From Lachnospiraceae bacterium (GTDB lineage: Bacteria; Bacillota; Clostridia; Lachnospirales; Lachnospiraceae), in assembly GCA_021199655.1 (NCBI GenBank), contig JAJQHQ010000023.1, positions 1 through 54,517 of the forward strand: a stretch of 54,517 bases of DNA. The letters run 5' to 3'. A program made the position numbers and the translations under genes. A model generated the notes under the pieces. It saw nothing but the letters and a program-made list of their open reading frames with translations. It made no database searches and had not been told where the DNA came from. Shown in pieces: positions 27,642-35,981 of this stretch (its first letter is position 1; each line of letters begins with the position of its first letter).

Positions 27642-28667
27642 TTATAACAAAGCAGCTGCCAGCAGAATGATCGCTTTGATCACAGTCATCACAAGCAGAG
27701 ACAAGACAGACGCTGCTACCATCAGAGAATTGACCCGGGCAATATCCTCCGTCTCGACCGGCCGATCGTCGTCGCCGATAAAAGGCTTCTTATACAGCTT
27801 TCCGAAATAATACGCATCTCCCGCAAGCTGCACATGGAGAACACCCGCAGCGGCTGACTCCGTCTGTGCAGAATTCGGGCTGGCATGGTTTCTGCGGTCA
27901 CGCCGCCAGATCCTTAAAGCATTCCTTCCATCCAGCCCCACAACAGGCGCTGCAAGAATCAGAAACAGAGCAGCCAGTCTCGACGGTATATAATTTACAA
28001 CATCGTCCAGCTTTGCAGCAAAGCGGCCGAAATAAAGATAGCGGTCATTTTTATAGCCGACCATGGAATCCATTGTATTAATGCTTTTGTATGCGAAACC
28101 CAGCACACCGCCTCCAAGGATCATATAAAGCATCGGTGCAAAAACGCCGTCCGAAAAATTTTCAGCTACGGTCTCGACTGCCGCCTTTACAACCCCCTCT
28201 TCGGACAGAGCCTGCGTATCACGACCGACAATCCTGGCAACCGCTTTTCGTCCTGCTCCAAGAGCTTTTTCTTTGTCTTCTGTATCAGACTCCAGAGCGT
28301 ATTTCACATTCATACTCTCCTTTTTGAGGGATTTCACCGCAAAAAGGAAAAAACACAGGATGGATTCTACAGCAATGCCTGCCCAGCAGTTGATATGATA
28401 ACAAACATACAAAAGTGCAAGCGGAATGCCGGTGGAAATTATGATCACCAGAAGCGCCATCACAGTTCCACCGCATATTTCTCTGCGTCCGGAAGCAGTA
28501 TCTCTGTCTTCTCTGCAAATGATGCGCCGGATTCCCTTTTCCAGATGCGCGATCAGACTGCCGATCAGACAAATCGGATGAAGCGGCGTGGACGGATCCC
28601 CGAAAATCAGATCCAGTACAAAACCTGCGGGAACAGCCGCCAGAGATCCCCATAAATATCTGTACAT
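27642..28667 (-). CDS. cbiB: Adenosylcobinamide-phosphate synthase
   Basis: The 341-residue membrane protein attaches aminopropanol (phosphate) to adenosylcobyric acid. It shows GFVLDLIFGDPSTPLHPICLIG, VETVAENFSDGVFAPMLYMILGG, TMDSMVGYKNDRYLYFGRFAAKLDD and RDRRNHASPNSAQTESAAAG, all typical of CbiB, with several hydrophobic helices including the final one. The ATG at 28667 is seven bases from AGGAG; the ATG at 28673 is too close. Confidence 0.95.
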   Translation of the reverse strand: MYRYLWGSLAAVPAGFVLDLIFGDPSTPLHPICLIGSLIAHLEKGIRRIICREDRDTASGRREICGGTVMALLVIIISTGIPLALLYVCYHINCWAGIAVESILCFFLFAVKSLKKESMNVKYALESDTEDKEKALGAGRKAVARIVGRDTQALSEEGVVKAAVETVAENFSDGVFAPMLYMILGGGVLGFAYKSINTMDSMVGYKNDRYLYFGRFAAKLDDVVNYIPSRLAALFLILAAPVVGLDGRNALRIWRRDRRNHASPNSAQTESAAAGVLHVQLAGDAYYFGKLYKKPFIGDDDRPVETEDIARVNSLMVAASVLSLLVMTVIKAIILLAAALL

Positions 28668-28725
28668 ATTCATTCTCCTGAAAAAGTCTTGTCATCATTC
28701 TTCAGATGCTGCGGCATACCTGCCA

Positions 28726-29214
28726 TTATTCCTTCTCGCCCGGATCCGGTTTCTTAAGCCACATACCGATCCCGCAGACAACACGCACCACCTCATCGGA
28801 ATCCGAAGCGAGACAGGTGCACACGCGCCCGACTGCTTCACGCCATAACCTGTCATCCGGCTCCATCGGTACAACGCCGTATCCGAGCTCGGTCGAAACG
28901 ACCAGCAGCTCAGGATTGCTCCGATAAAGCCAGTCCGTGAACGCTTTCGCATGTTGTTCCAGCGTACTCAGGTTCTCTGATGCTCCCGTGAAAAAAGAGG
29001 CTGCCCGTGAGCTCATCTGAGGCATCGTTTGCTGCGGCTGGTCGTCTGTATTCAGCAGCCGGCGAATATACTCATGAAAATGATGTACTCCGCGGCAGGT
29101 CATAATTTCCGAAAGTTCACAGTTCCTGCCGTCAATCCAGCCATCCTCTGTTCCATATGTTTTCCGCGCAAACTCCAGCTTTCCCTGAAATGCGCCGCCG
29201 ATAATGAGTTTCAT
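28726..29214 (-). CDS. CobU-like protein with degenerate P-loop
   Basis: The 162-residue protein resembles the adenosylcobinamide kinase/guanylyltransferase CobU but differs at key places. The N-terminal loop is GGAFQGKLEFA, lacking the Ser/Thr that follows GK in a functional Walker A, and the usual RIxxHRxxR guanylylation region is replaced by CRGVHHFHEYIRRLL. The later ELGYGVVPMEPDDRLWREAVGR segment is the one part that matches CobU well. The ATG at 29214 follows AGGAG at eight bases. A canonical-looking CobU lies at 30743-31390 in the same operon, so this copy may have a different or complementary role. Confidence 0.75.
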   Translation of the reverse strand: MKLIIGGAFQGKLEFARKTYGTEDGWIDGRNCELSEIMTCRGVHHFHEYIRRLLNTDDQPQQTMPQMSSRAASFFTGASENLSTLEQHAKAFTDWLYRSNPELLVVSTELGYGVVPMEPDDRLWREAVGRVCTCLASDSDEVVRVVCGIGMWLKKPDPGEKE

Positions 29215-29308
29215 ATGATACGCTCCTGCCTTATATCTCCCAACACATCTTACCTGACCGGAAATCAATACAACCGCGTGATACCACGCAAAAACAGGAT
29301 ACTTCCTG

Positions 29309-29764
29309 TCAGGTCTTTGAAATACAGGCCAGCAGTGCCTCACATCCTTCAGTCAGATCTTCATAAGTGCGCCCGAATTCTCCGGTATACCACGGATCCG
29401 AGATGTCCCTTGGTCTGTTTGAAAAATCAAGCAGTCTTTTTACCTTATGTTCCGGGTCGCTGCCTAAAATACGCAGCATGTAACGAATATTCAGCTCTTC
29501 CATACCCAGAATCCAGTCAAACCGGTCGTAATCGTCCCGGGTCAGCAGCCGCGCTCTCTTACCCTTACAGCTGATACCGTGCTTTTCCAGTTCCCTGCGG
29601 GCGGGCGGATAGACAGGGTTCCCGATCTCTTCCCGCGTATGCGCCGCAGATTCGATCAAAAACTGATCCTCCAGATGACGTTTTGCTACCATATCTTTCA
29701 TGATAAATTCAGCCATCGGCGACCGGCATATATTTCCCCAACAAACGAATAGTATCCTGTTCAT
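29309..29764 (-). CDS. Low-molecular-weight protein-tyrosine-phosphatase family protein
   Basis: The 151-residue protein has the CX5R loop in LFVCWGNICRSPMAEF (about residue 8) and the C-terminal DISDPWYTGEF acid loop, so both catalytic elements are intact. These enzymes dephosphorylate phosphotyrosine, but some act on small molecules. It sits between cobS and the CobU-like gene in the cobamide operon, where many genomes carry an alpha-ribazole phosphatase (CobC/CobZ), which is otherwise absent here; substituting for it is a hypothesis. The ATG at 29764 is eight bases from GAGG; a GTG at 29773 is an alternative. Confidence 0.88.
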   Translation of the reverse strand: MNRILFVCWGNICRSPMAEFIMKDMVAKRHLEDQFLIESAAHTREEIGNPVYPPARRELEKHGISCKGKRARLLTRDDYDRFDWILGMEELNIRYMLRILGSDPEHKVKRLLDFSNRPRDISDPWYTGEFGRTYEDLTEGCEALLACISKT

Positions 29765-29831
29765 TCTTCGCACCTCAATTATCTATTTCACATCGCAAAG
29801 CAAAAAAATGATTGTAAGCGGATATTTTGAT

Positions 29832-30626
29832 TCATAAAAAAAACTGTACAGCAGTGAACAGCTGTGGAGCAATCACGATCATCAACGGCATAACAAGCTC
29901 GCAGACAGTGAGAAAATATCCGGCAAGGTCTCCGTTGATACCGCCAAAATATTTCATCGCCCGATGATAATACCATATAAAGGAAAGAACCGCTCCCAAA
30001 AGAGCCGCAACACCATATACCGGCTGAAGCAGCAGCATGATTCCCCCAGTCAAAAGGATATAGCAGATAGAAGTCGCCTGTATCACCCTTGTCTCGGCCG
30101 TTTTGGAGAAACCCGCCACAGTACCTTTTGCTGACGCTTTCGGAAACGTGACAACAGAAAACGCGCTGAAGGAACGGGACACTGCAAAGCAGCACGCATA
30201 AACAGCCACCATATCGCCCTGCACAGAGTCAAGCACACCATAAAGGAGGAAAAAATAAACAATTCCGCAAATAATGGCAAAAGCACCCGCGTGGGAATCT
30301 TTCAGGATCTCCAGACGCTTTTCCATGGGTCTCCAGGAACTCATTGCGTCAGAAGTATCCAGAAAGCCGTCCAGATGAATCCCGCCTGTCACTGCAACAG
30401 GAATCACCAGAAGCACCGCATTTCTCAGCGCGTCCCGCACATTCAGAAAAGCGGCCAGCTGATCCCATCCAAACACAAGCAGTCCGATCACAATACCAAC
30501 CCACGGAAAAAAGCACATGACATATTTCATATTTTCTTCCGACCAGTCGCATTGAGCAGCCGGGATTTTCGAATACATGGAAAACGCAATATTCATGCTG
30601 CTCCAGCAGCGTTTTAATATTCGCAT
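29832..30626 (-). CDS. cobS: Adenosylcobinamide-GDP ribazoletransferase (cobalamin synthase)
   Basis: The 264-residue integral membrane enzyme joins AdoCbi-GDP and alpha-ribazole(-phosphate). The diagnostic GGIHLDGFLDTSDAMSSWRPMEKRLEILKDSHAGAF segment is intact at about residues 80-115, and several hydrophobic helices follow, including the final one. The start follows GAGGAAGCACC. It is 116 bases downstream of cobU. Confidence 0.96.
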   Translation of the reverse strand: MRILKRCWSSMNIAFSMYSKIPAAQCDWSEENMKYVMCFFPWVGIVIGLLVFGWDQLAAFLNVRDALRNAVLLVIPVAVTGGIHLDGFLDTSDAMSSWRPMEKRLEILKDSHAGAFAIICGIVYFFLLYGVLDSVQGDMVAVYACCFAVSRSFSAFSVVTFPKASAKGTVAGFSKTAETRVIQATSICYILLTGGIMLLLQPVYGVAALLGAVLSFIWYYHRAMKYFGGINGDLAGYFLTVCELVMPLMIVIAPQLFTAVQFFL

Positions 30627-30742
30627 GGTGCTTCCTCGCTATCCATCGTGTGTTTTTCTGACCATAAAGCAATATACAGGAAAATAACTATTAAGGACAA
30701 TGCCTCGCAACCGCTGCGAAGTACGTATTGGCAACTGTATAG

Positions 30743-31390
30743 CTACTTCAAAGCGTTTGGAATCCCGTACACAACTTCAGTCACGCGGTCTGCCTGTGCC
30801 GCCAGCGCCTGATTCACTGCGCCGAGGTAAGAAAGATATCTCATCGTGTCCGCGTCATAGCGGATTCCATCAGAAAAAACCTCATTCGTAACCACAATGA
30901 GGCAGTTTGCCTGCCGCCGCAATACTGTAATTCCCCGCAGGATTGCGTTGACCACATCGTCTCCCGCACCGCCCGGCTCAAACATCTCATTTGCGACAAG
31001 ATTGGACATGCATTCGAGTAAAATCATCTTCGGTCTGAGCATGTCTGTTTCATACTTTCCGGTTTTCGAACTATCCCGGTGATTTTTTTCTGACAAAATA
31101 TCCTCTGCCACATGCATTCCCGAATCAAAAAGTACTTCATTCAGGTCCAGCCGCTCCAGACCCGTATAGCATTCTACCGTTTCAAACTTTTTTTCCGCGC
31201 GAAGCTTCCGATGGCGTTCGACCCGTCGCCGTCCTTCCTCACCATATGGGATCATTGTGGCAATATAAATCCTTTGAAAATCAGCGTATCCCGAAGCAGC
31301 CATAACGAGACTTTCCGCATATGCGGACTTTCCGCTGCCGCTGCCGCCGGTGATCAGATGCAAGGCTGCGTAATTCGAAGTCTGCGTCAT
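30743..31390 (-). CDS. cobU: Adenosylcobinamide kinase / phosphate guanylyltransferase
   Basis: The 215-residue protein begins with a proper Walker A (LITGGSGSGKSAYAESL), has RIYIATMIPYGEEGRRRVERHRKLR with the histidine region used for guanylylation, and ILLECMSNLVANEMF and VTNEVFSDGIRYDADTMRYL. It phosphorylates adenosylcobinamide and forms AdoCbi-GDP. Between residues about 95 and 117 a polar stretch (SEKNHRDSSKTGKYETDM) enlarges a normally short loop. It lies between hemL and cobS. Confidence 0.93.
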   Translation of the reverse strand: MTQTSNYAALHLITGGSGSGKSAYAESLVMAASGYADFQRIYIATMIPYGEEGRRRVERHRKLRAEKKFETVECYTGLERLDLNEVLFDSGMHVAEDILSEKNHRDSSKTGKYETDMLRPKMILLECMSNLVANEMFEPGGAGDDVVNAILRGITVLRRQANCLIVVTNEVFSDGIRYDADTMRYLSYLGAVNQALAAQADRVTEVVYGIPNALK

Positions 31391-31468
31391 GGTTTATTCC
31401 CCGCCTTCGTCCAGATAATTTCCTGCCGGTTTCAGGGCAGGCACAGCAAAGTCTCCTTGAAAGCAGCG

Positions 31469-32746
31469 TTAGCCGCGCATAAAACTCCTTACCAGCTCCA
31501 GCACATCCGCCAGTTCTTCCCTCGTATGCGCCGCCGAGAGGAACATGGCCTCAAACTGTGACGGGGCAAGATAAATACCATTCGAGAGCATATGAGAAAA
31601 ATACTCTGTGTATCTGGAAGTATCTGAGGTCTTTGCAGACGCGTAATCTACGACCGGTTCCGCAGTGAAAAACATGCAGCCGAGAGAACCGCAGGAATTG
31701 ACCTGCACATCCGCGCCGGTCTCCTCTACGATCTGCTTTAAGGAGCCAAAGAACCACTGACCCTTCTTATTCAGTTCATCATAAATCTCCGGCTGTTCCT
31801 TTAAAATGGTAAGCTGAGCCAGTCCTGCTGCCATTGCCACCGGATTGCCGCTTAAGGTACCCGCCTGATAAACCGGCCCGACAGGAGCGATACGCTCCAT
31901 GATCTCGCGTTTCCCGCCATAGGCACCGACCGGCATGCCTGCGCCGATGATTTTTCCATACGTGACCAGATCAGCGTCCACACCAAAATAACCCTGCGCG
32001 CCGGTAAAGCCAAGACGGAAGCCGGTAATCACTTCATCAAAGATCAGCACCGCACCGTATTTTGTGCAAAGGCTGCGCAGCCCTTCCAGAAATCCTTCGA
32101 CCGGCGGCACAACACCCATATTTGCGCCGACCGGCTCCACGATCACTGCAGCAATACCGTCCGGGAATTTCTCAAAAAGCTGTTCCACGCTCGACAGATC
32201 GTTGTAGGTGGCGGAAAGAGTATCCTTCGTGCAGCCCTGCGGCACACCTGCGCTGTCGGGGATTCCTGCCGTCATCACACCGGAACCTGCCTGTACCAGC
32301 AGCGCATCCGAATGCCCGTGATAGCATCCCATAAATTTGACGATCTTATCGCGTCCGGTAAAGCCGCGCGCCGCGCGGATCGCGCTCATCACAGCTTCCG
32401 TGCCGGAATTTACCATGCGCACCATGTCCACATTCGGTACAGAACTGCAGATCAGCTCCGCCATCTCGACTTCCCGTCTGGTCGCCGCGCCAAAGCTTAA
32501 ACCGTCCGCGCAGGCCGCAATCACCGCCTCACGCACCGTCGGATCATCGTGACCTAAGATCATCGGCCCCCATGAGCTGACAAAATCAAGATAGCGGTTG
32601 CCATCCTCATCTGTCATATACGCGCCATGCGCGGAAGCGATCATCCGCGGTGTCTGGCCTACAGAGCCAAATGCGCGCACCGGGCTGTTGACCCCGCCCG
32701 GGATCACCTTGCAGGCTCTCTGAAATAATTCTTCCGATTTTGTCAT
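31469..32746 (-). CDS. hemL: Glutamate-1-semialdehyde 2,1-aminomutase
   Basis: The 425-residue PLP enzyme makes 5-aminolevulinate from glutamate-1-semialdehyde. Its N-terminus MTKSEELFQRACKVIPGGVNSPVRAF, VNSGTEAVMSAIRAARGFTGRDKI, IFDEVITGFR and the PLP lysine in TYGKIIGAGMPVGAYGG are all family features. The ATG at 32746 matches the family; an ATG at 32755 is closer to the AAAGG site (three bases) and the longer frame to 32836 is rejected. Together with hemA and hemB it forms the C5 route. Confidence 0.96.
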   Translation of the reverse strand: MTKSEELFQRACKVIPGGVNSPVRAFGSVGQTPRMIASAHGAYMTDEDGNRYLDFVSSWGPMILGHDDPTVREAVIAACADGLSFGAATRREVEMAELICSSVPNVDMVRMVNSGTEAVMSAIRAARGFTGRDKIVKFMGCYHGHSDALLVQAGSGVMTAGIPDSAGVPQGCTKDTLSATYNDLSSVEQLFEKFPDGIAAVIVEPVGANMGVVPPVEGFLEGLRSLCTKYGAVLIFDEVITGFRLGFTGAQGYFGVDADLVTYGKIIGAGMPVGAYGGKREIMERIAPVGPVYQAGTLSGNPVAMAAGLAQLTILKEQPEIYDELNKKGQWFFGSLKQIVEETGADVQVNSCGSLGCMFFTAEPVVDYASAKTSDTSRYTEYFSHMLSNGIYLAPSQFEAMFLSAAHTREELADVLELVRSFMRG

Positions 32747-32886
32747 TCCGTTCATCTGCCTTTCTGAATTCTGCACGTAATTGTCTGAAAAAAATGCTGA
32801 CTGAGTAGTTACGTATGCACTGCAATTTTCAAACATTTATCATAACTGTTCAATACATTCACAGTTACGCATCAATGGATTTTATA

Positions 32887-33966
32887 TCAACCTATTTTAC
32901 CTTCACGGATATAATTCGCAATCTCCTCCGCAAAATAGGTCAGATAAATATCGCAGCCTGCCCGAAATGCGGAGATGGCCGTCTCACAGATGATTTTTTC
33001 CTCATCAATATAGCCCAGCTGCGCTCCAGCCTTGATCATCGCGTACTCGCCGCTCACACTGTAAGATGCAATCGGCACATCCGTCACCTCTTTAATCTTC
33101 GTCACCATGTCAAGATAAGACATCGCCGGTTTTACCATGATGATATCCGCGCCTTCTTCCACATCAAGAAGCGCTTCCTTGATGCCTTCGCGGCTGTTGT
33201 GGTAATCCATCTGATAGCTTCTGCGGTCGCCGAACGCCGGAGCGCTGCCCGCCGCATCACGGAATGGTCCGTAAAAAGCAGACGCGTATTTCACCGCGTA
33301 GGACATGATCGGCACATTCAAAAAGCCTTCCTCATCCAGCGCGGCTCTTATCGCAGCCACACGGCCGTCCATCATATCCGACGGAGCCACCATATCCGCT
33401 CCCGCTCTTGCATGGGAAACCGCCGTCTTCGCAAGCAGTTCCAGAGTCCGGTCATTGTCAACCGTCACCTGAGCGGCTCCCAATCGCGAAGCGATTTTTT
33501 CATGGGAGCCGCGACTTGCCGCCGAAGCGCAGCAAGGGGGCGTTTCCACCGGTGATTTTGCAAGTATGCCGCAATGTCCATGTGAGGTATATTCACACAT
33601 GCACACATCCGTGATCAGATACATGCCAGGAAAATCACGCTTAGCCTGACGCAGCGCTTTCTGAATGATACCGTTTTCCGCGTAAGCGCCGCTCCCCACT
33701 TCATCCTTATGATCCGGGATGCCGAAAAACATCACGCTTTTTACGCCCGCATCAAGAAGCGACTGCAGCTTCTCCCCCATGCGGTCCATGCTGTAGCGAT
33801 ATTGTCCCGGCATCGTCGGGATCTCTTCTTTGATATCCGACCCCTCTTTGATAAAAATCGGGTAGATCAGAGACGACGCATCCACACGCGTCTCCCGTAC
33901 CATCTTGCGCAGTACCTCATTGCCGCGCAGCCGCCTCGGACGGATTGTCATATCCATATCTGTCAC
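32887..33966 (-). CDS. hemB: Delta-aminolevulinic acid dehydratase (porphobilinogen synthase)
   Basis: The 359-residue enzyme condenses two aminolevulinates. TDVCMCEYTSHGHCG carries the zinc-type cysteines. The two active-site lysines are in SYAVKYASAFYGPFRDA and IIMVKPAMSYLD. Typical proteins are about 325-335 residues; here about 28 extra residues (SPVETPPCCASAASRGSHEKIASRLGAA region) separate GHCGIL from VDNDRTLELL. The DNA of this insert is a palindromic element (33474-33536) read in frame. The start MTDMDMTIRPRRLRG fits the family. It follows the FakA-like gene after five bases. Confidence 0.95.
   Translation of the reverse strand: MTDMDMTIRPRRLRGNEVLRKMVRETRVDASSLIYPIFIKEGSDIKEEIPTMPGQYRYSMDRMGEKLQSLLDAGVKSVMFFGIPDHKDEVGSGAYAENGIIQKALRQAKRDFPGMYLITDVCMCEYTSHGHCGILAKSPVETPPCCASAASRGSHEKIASRLGAAQVTVDNDRTLELLAKTAVSHARAGADMVAPSDMMDGRVAAIRAALDEEGFLNVPIMSYAVKYASAFYGPFRDAAGSAPAFGDRRSYQMDYHNSREGIKEALLDVEEGADIIMVKPAMSYLDMVTKIKEVTDVPIASYSVSGEYAMIKAGAQLGYIDEEKIICETAISAFRAGCDIYLTYFAEEIANYIREGKIG
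33474..33536. repeat. Palindromic element inserted in frame inside hemB
   Basis: CGGCTCCCA (33474-33482) pairs with TGGGAGCCG (33503-33511) and encloses ATCGC-GAA-GCGAT (33483-33495). Next to it CTTGC (33515-33519) pairs with GCAAG (33532-33536) around CGC-CGAA-GCG. The 63 bp equal 21 codons, so the hemB frame is kept. The encoded residues have no counterpart in normal HemB. Confidence 0.75.
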
Positions 33967-33971
33967 TCCCT

Positions 33972-34223
33972 TCAGCCCTTCAGTCCGCGGGACTGGCGAT
34001 CCATGTCTTCCACCACGATATCATAGATCTCGCCAAGGGAAGCGCAGTATTCCAGCACCTTCCACGGCTCATTGGTGTGGAAATGAATCTTGATCAGTTC
34101 CTCGTCGCCGACTGCCAGAAGACAGTCGCCCTTGAAGTTTTCAGTGAAATAATCACTGATCTCATCCTCATCCAGATTTTCGCCCTCGATTAATAATTGT
34201 GTGTCGTACTTAAATTCCAGCAT
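33972..34223 (-). CDS. Stand-alone FakA/YloV-type domain protein
   Basis: The 83-residue protein matches the middle domain of the fatty-acid-kinase subunit FakA (YloV): FKYDTQLLIEGENLDEDEISDYF, then CLLAVGDEELIKIHFHTNEPWKVLEYCASLGEIYDIVVEDM. In FakA this region, which follows the DhaL domain, contains the HVHT segment; here IHFHTNEP is conserved. The kinase domain is missing, so it cannot be the full enzyme. It has a strong AAAGGAGG site and sits between cobA-hemD and hemB. Function in tetrapyrrole synthesis is unknown. Confidence 0.72.
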   Translation of the reverse strand: MLEFKYDTQLLIEGENLDEDEISDYFTENFKGDCLLAVGDEELIKIHFHTNEPWKVLEYCASLGEIYDIVVEDMDRQSRGLKG

Positions 34224-34322
34224 AGTTTTTTCCTCCTTTTATAATTCTATCGGTATGCTAAAATGAAGTCAAGAAAAAATATGAATAAAACACCCCTGAA
34301 TATCAGCGAAACGAACTTCCTT

Positions 34323-35963
34323 TCAATTCTTTTGGCAAACGCCGCACAGGCATTCAATCAGACTGTCAATCGATGCCTTTTTCGCCACATAAGTCTTCAT
34401 ACCAAATTCTTTTGCAGCAGTCTCCGTTTGCTTTCCAATGCAGACGGCATTTACCTTCGTATAATCGATATCCCGCACAGCACCGGCAAACCCCCGGACG
34501 GTAGATGCGCTGGTAAACATCACGTAATCAATCGTTCCCTCAGCAAATTCTTTCTGCAAATCCACCAAACGACTCGTCTCATATCTCGTCTCATAGGTCG
34601 GGATATCGTCAACCTGGAATCCATCTCCGAGCTCCTCGATCAGTTCCGGGGAGCCAAGTGCGGCGCGGGGAATCAGGATGCGCGGCCGATTCACACAGTT
34701 GCTATTACCATTTCCACCTTTGTTTTCACTGTTAGATGAACAACCGAAATCAATGGTGTTCCGAAGCGCCTGCCCTAAATGCTGAGCATCATAAACGTCC
34801 GGCATCAAGTCCGCGTAAAATCCATGTTCTGCAAGCGCCTTTCTCGTTCCGCCGCCAATCACGGCAAATTTCACATTACCAAGCGCACGGCAGTCGATGC
34901 CGCGTTCTGCAATCTCCTCAAAAAAGATACGCACGCCGGTCGGGCTTGTAAACACGATCCACTGATACGAATCCAGTTGGAATAGCGCCTGCGACAACCG
35001 CTCATTATGGGGGATTCGTTCCGTGCGGATTGCGGGAAGCTCCAGCACTTCCGCTCCTTTCGCCCGCAGCTTTGCCGCTGTCTCGCTGATCAGTTCTTTC
35101 GGCCGTGTCAGCAGCACCTTTACCCCGCCAAGAGGCTGATGGTCGGCATCCGCCCAGGAAAACTGCTCCGCAAGAGTACAGACTTCACCGACTACAATAA
35201 TTGCCGGCGTACAGGAACCCTGCCGTCTTACTTCCTCTTCCAGAGTTGACACTGTCGCTACGATACGACGCTGGTGTGCGGTCGTCCCCTGCATAAGCAG
35301 AGCTGCCGGAGTATCGGGGTTCATCCCTGCCGAAAGCAGCCCATGACAGATATCGCCGAGCGCACTCACGCCCATCAGAAAAACGAGGGTACCTTTTGTG
35401 CGGACTAGAGCCTCAAAATCAATATTTAAAACCTTTCCATCCTGCAACATTCTGTGATCAGAAATATTGGTTGATTCTGAGCTATCTTTGCCGGTTCTGT
35501 CTGCACGTTTATGTCCCGTTATAATATGCACGGAAGAACAAAAATCCCTGTGGGTCACGGGGATACCCTGATATGCCGGAACCGCGAACGCAGATGTCAC
35601 GCCAGGCACCACTTCAAAGGGAATCCCGGCCCGGATCAGTTCCTCAATCTCTTCGCCACCGCGCCCAAAAAGGAACGGATCGCCGCCTTTTAAGCGCACT
35701 ACGCGTTTTCCTTCCTGTGCTTTTTTGACAAGCAGCTTACTGATCTGCTCCTGCGGCATGGTATGGTGATTTGCGCGTTTCCCCACATTGATTGCTTCCG
35801 CTGTATCGGGGATCATGTTGAGAATCCCCTGTCCGGCAAGAGCATCATAGACCACGACCTCCGCAGATTCCAGAACCTGCTTTCCTTTTAATGTAAAAAG
35901 TCCGGGATCAGAAGGACCCGCCCCTACCAAAAACACCTTGCCAGATTTTTCCTGTTGATTCAT
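34323..35963 (-). CDS. cobA-hemD: Uroporphyrinogen-III methyltransferase / uroporphyrinogen-III synthase fusion
   Basis: The 546-residue fusion has the SAM methyltransferase in residues about 1-255 ([65 protein letters not shown]) and HemD in the rest ([46 protein letters not shown]). It closes hydroxymethylbilane to uroporphyrinogen III and methylates it to precorrin-2. Two polar insertions are seen, [18 protein letters not shown] after the GHKR and [16 protein letters not shown] in HemD. This fusion is common in Clostridia. It follows hemC after 18 bases. Confidence 0.95.
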   Translation of the reverse strand: MNQQEKSGKVFLVGAGPSDPGLFTLKGKQVLESAEVVVYDALAGQGILNMIPDTAEAINVGKRANHHTMPQEQISKLLVKKAQEGKRVVRLKGGDPFLFGRGGEEIEELIRAGIPFEVVPGVTSAFAVPAYQGIPVTHRDFCSSVHIITGHKRADRTGKDSSESTNISDHRMLQDGKVLNIDFEALVRTKGTLVFLMGVSALGDICHGLLSAGMNPDTPAALLMQGTTAHQRRIVATVSTLEEEVRRQGSCTPAIIVVGEVCTLAEQFSWADADHQPLGGVKVLLTRPKELISETAAKLRAKGAEVLELPAIRTERIPHNERLSQALFQLDSYQWIVFTSPTGVRIFFEEIAERGIDCRALGNVKFAVIGGGTRKALAEHGFYADLMPDVYDAQHLGQALRNTIDFGCSSNSENKGGNGNSNCVNRPRILIPRAALGSPELIEELGDGFQVDDIPTYETRYETSRLVDLQKEFAEGTIDYVMFTSASTVRGFAGAVRDIDYTKVNAVCIGKQTETAAKEFGMKTYVAKKASIDSLIECLCGVCQKN

Positions 35964-35981
35964 TGTAATACACCTGTCCTT

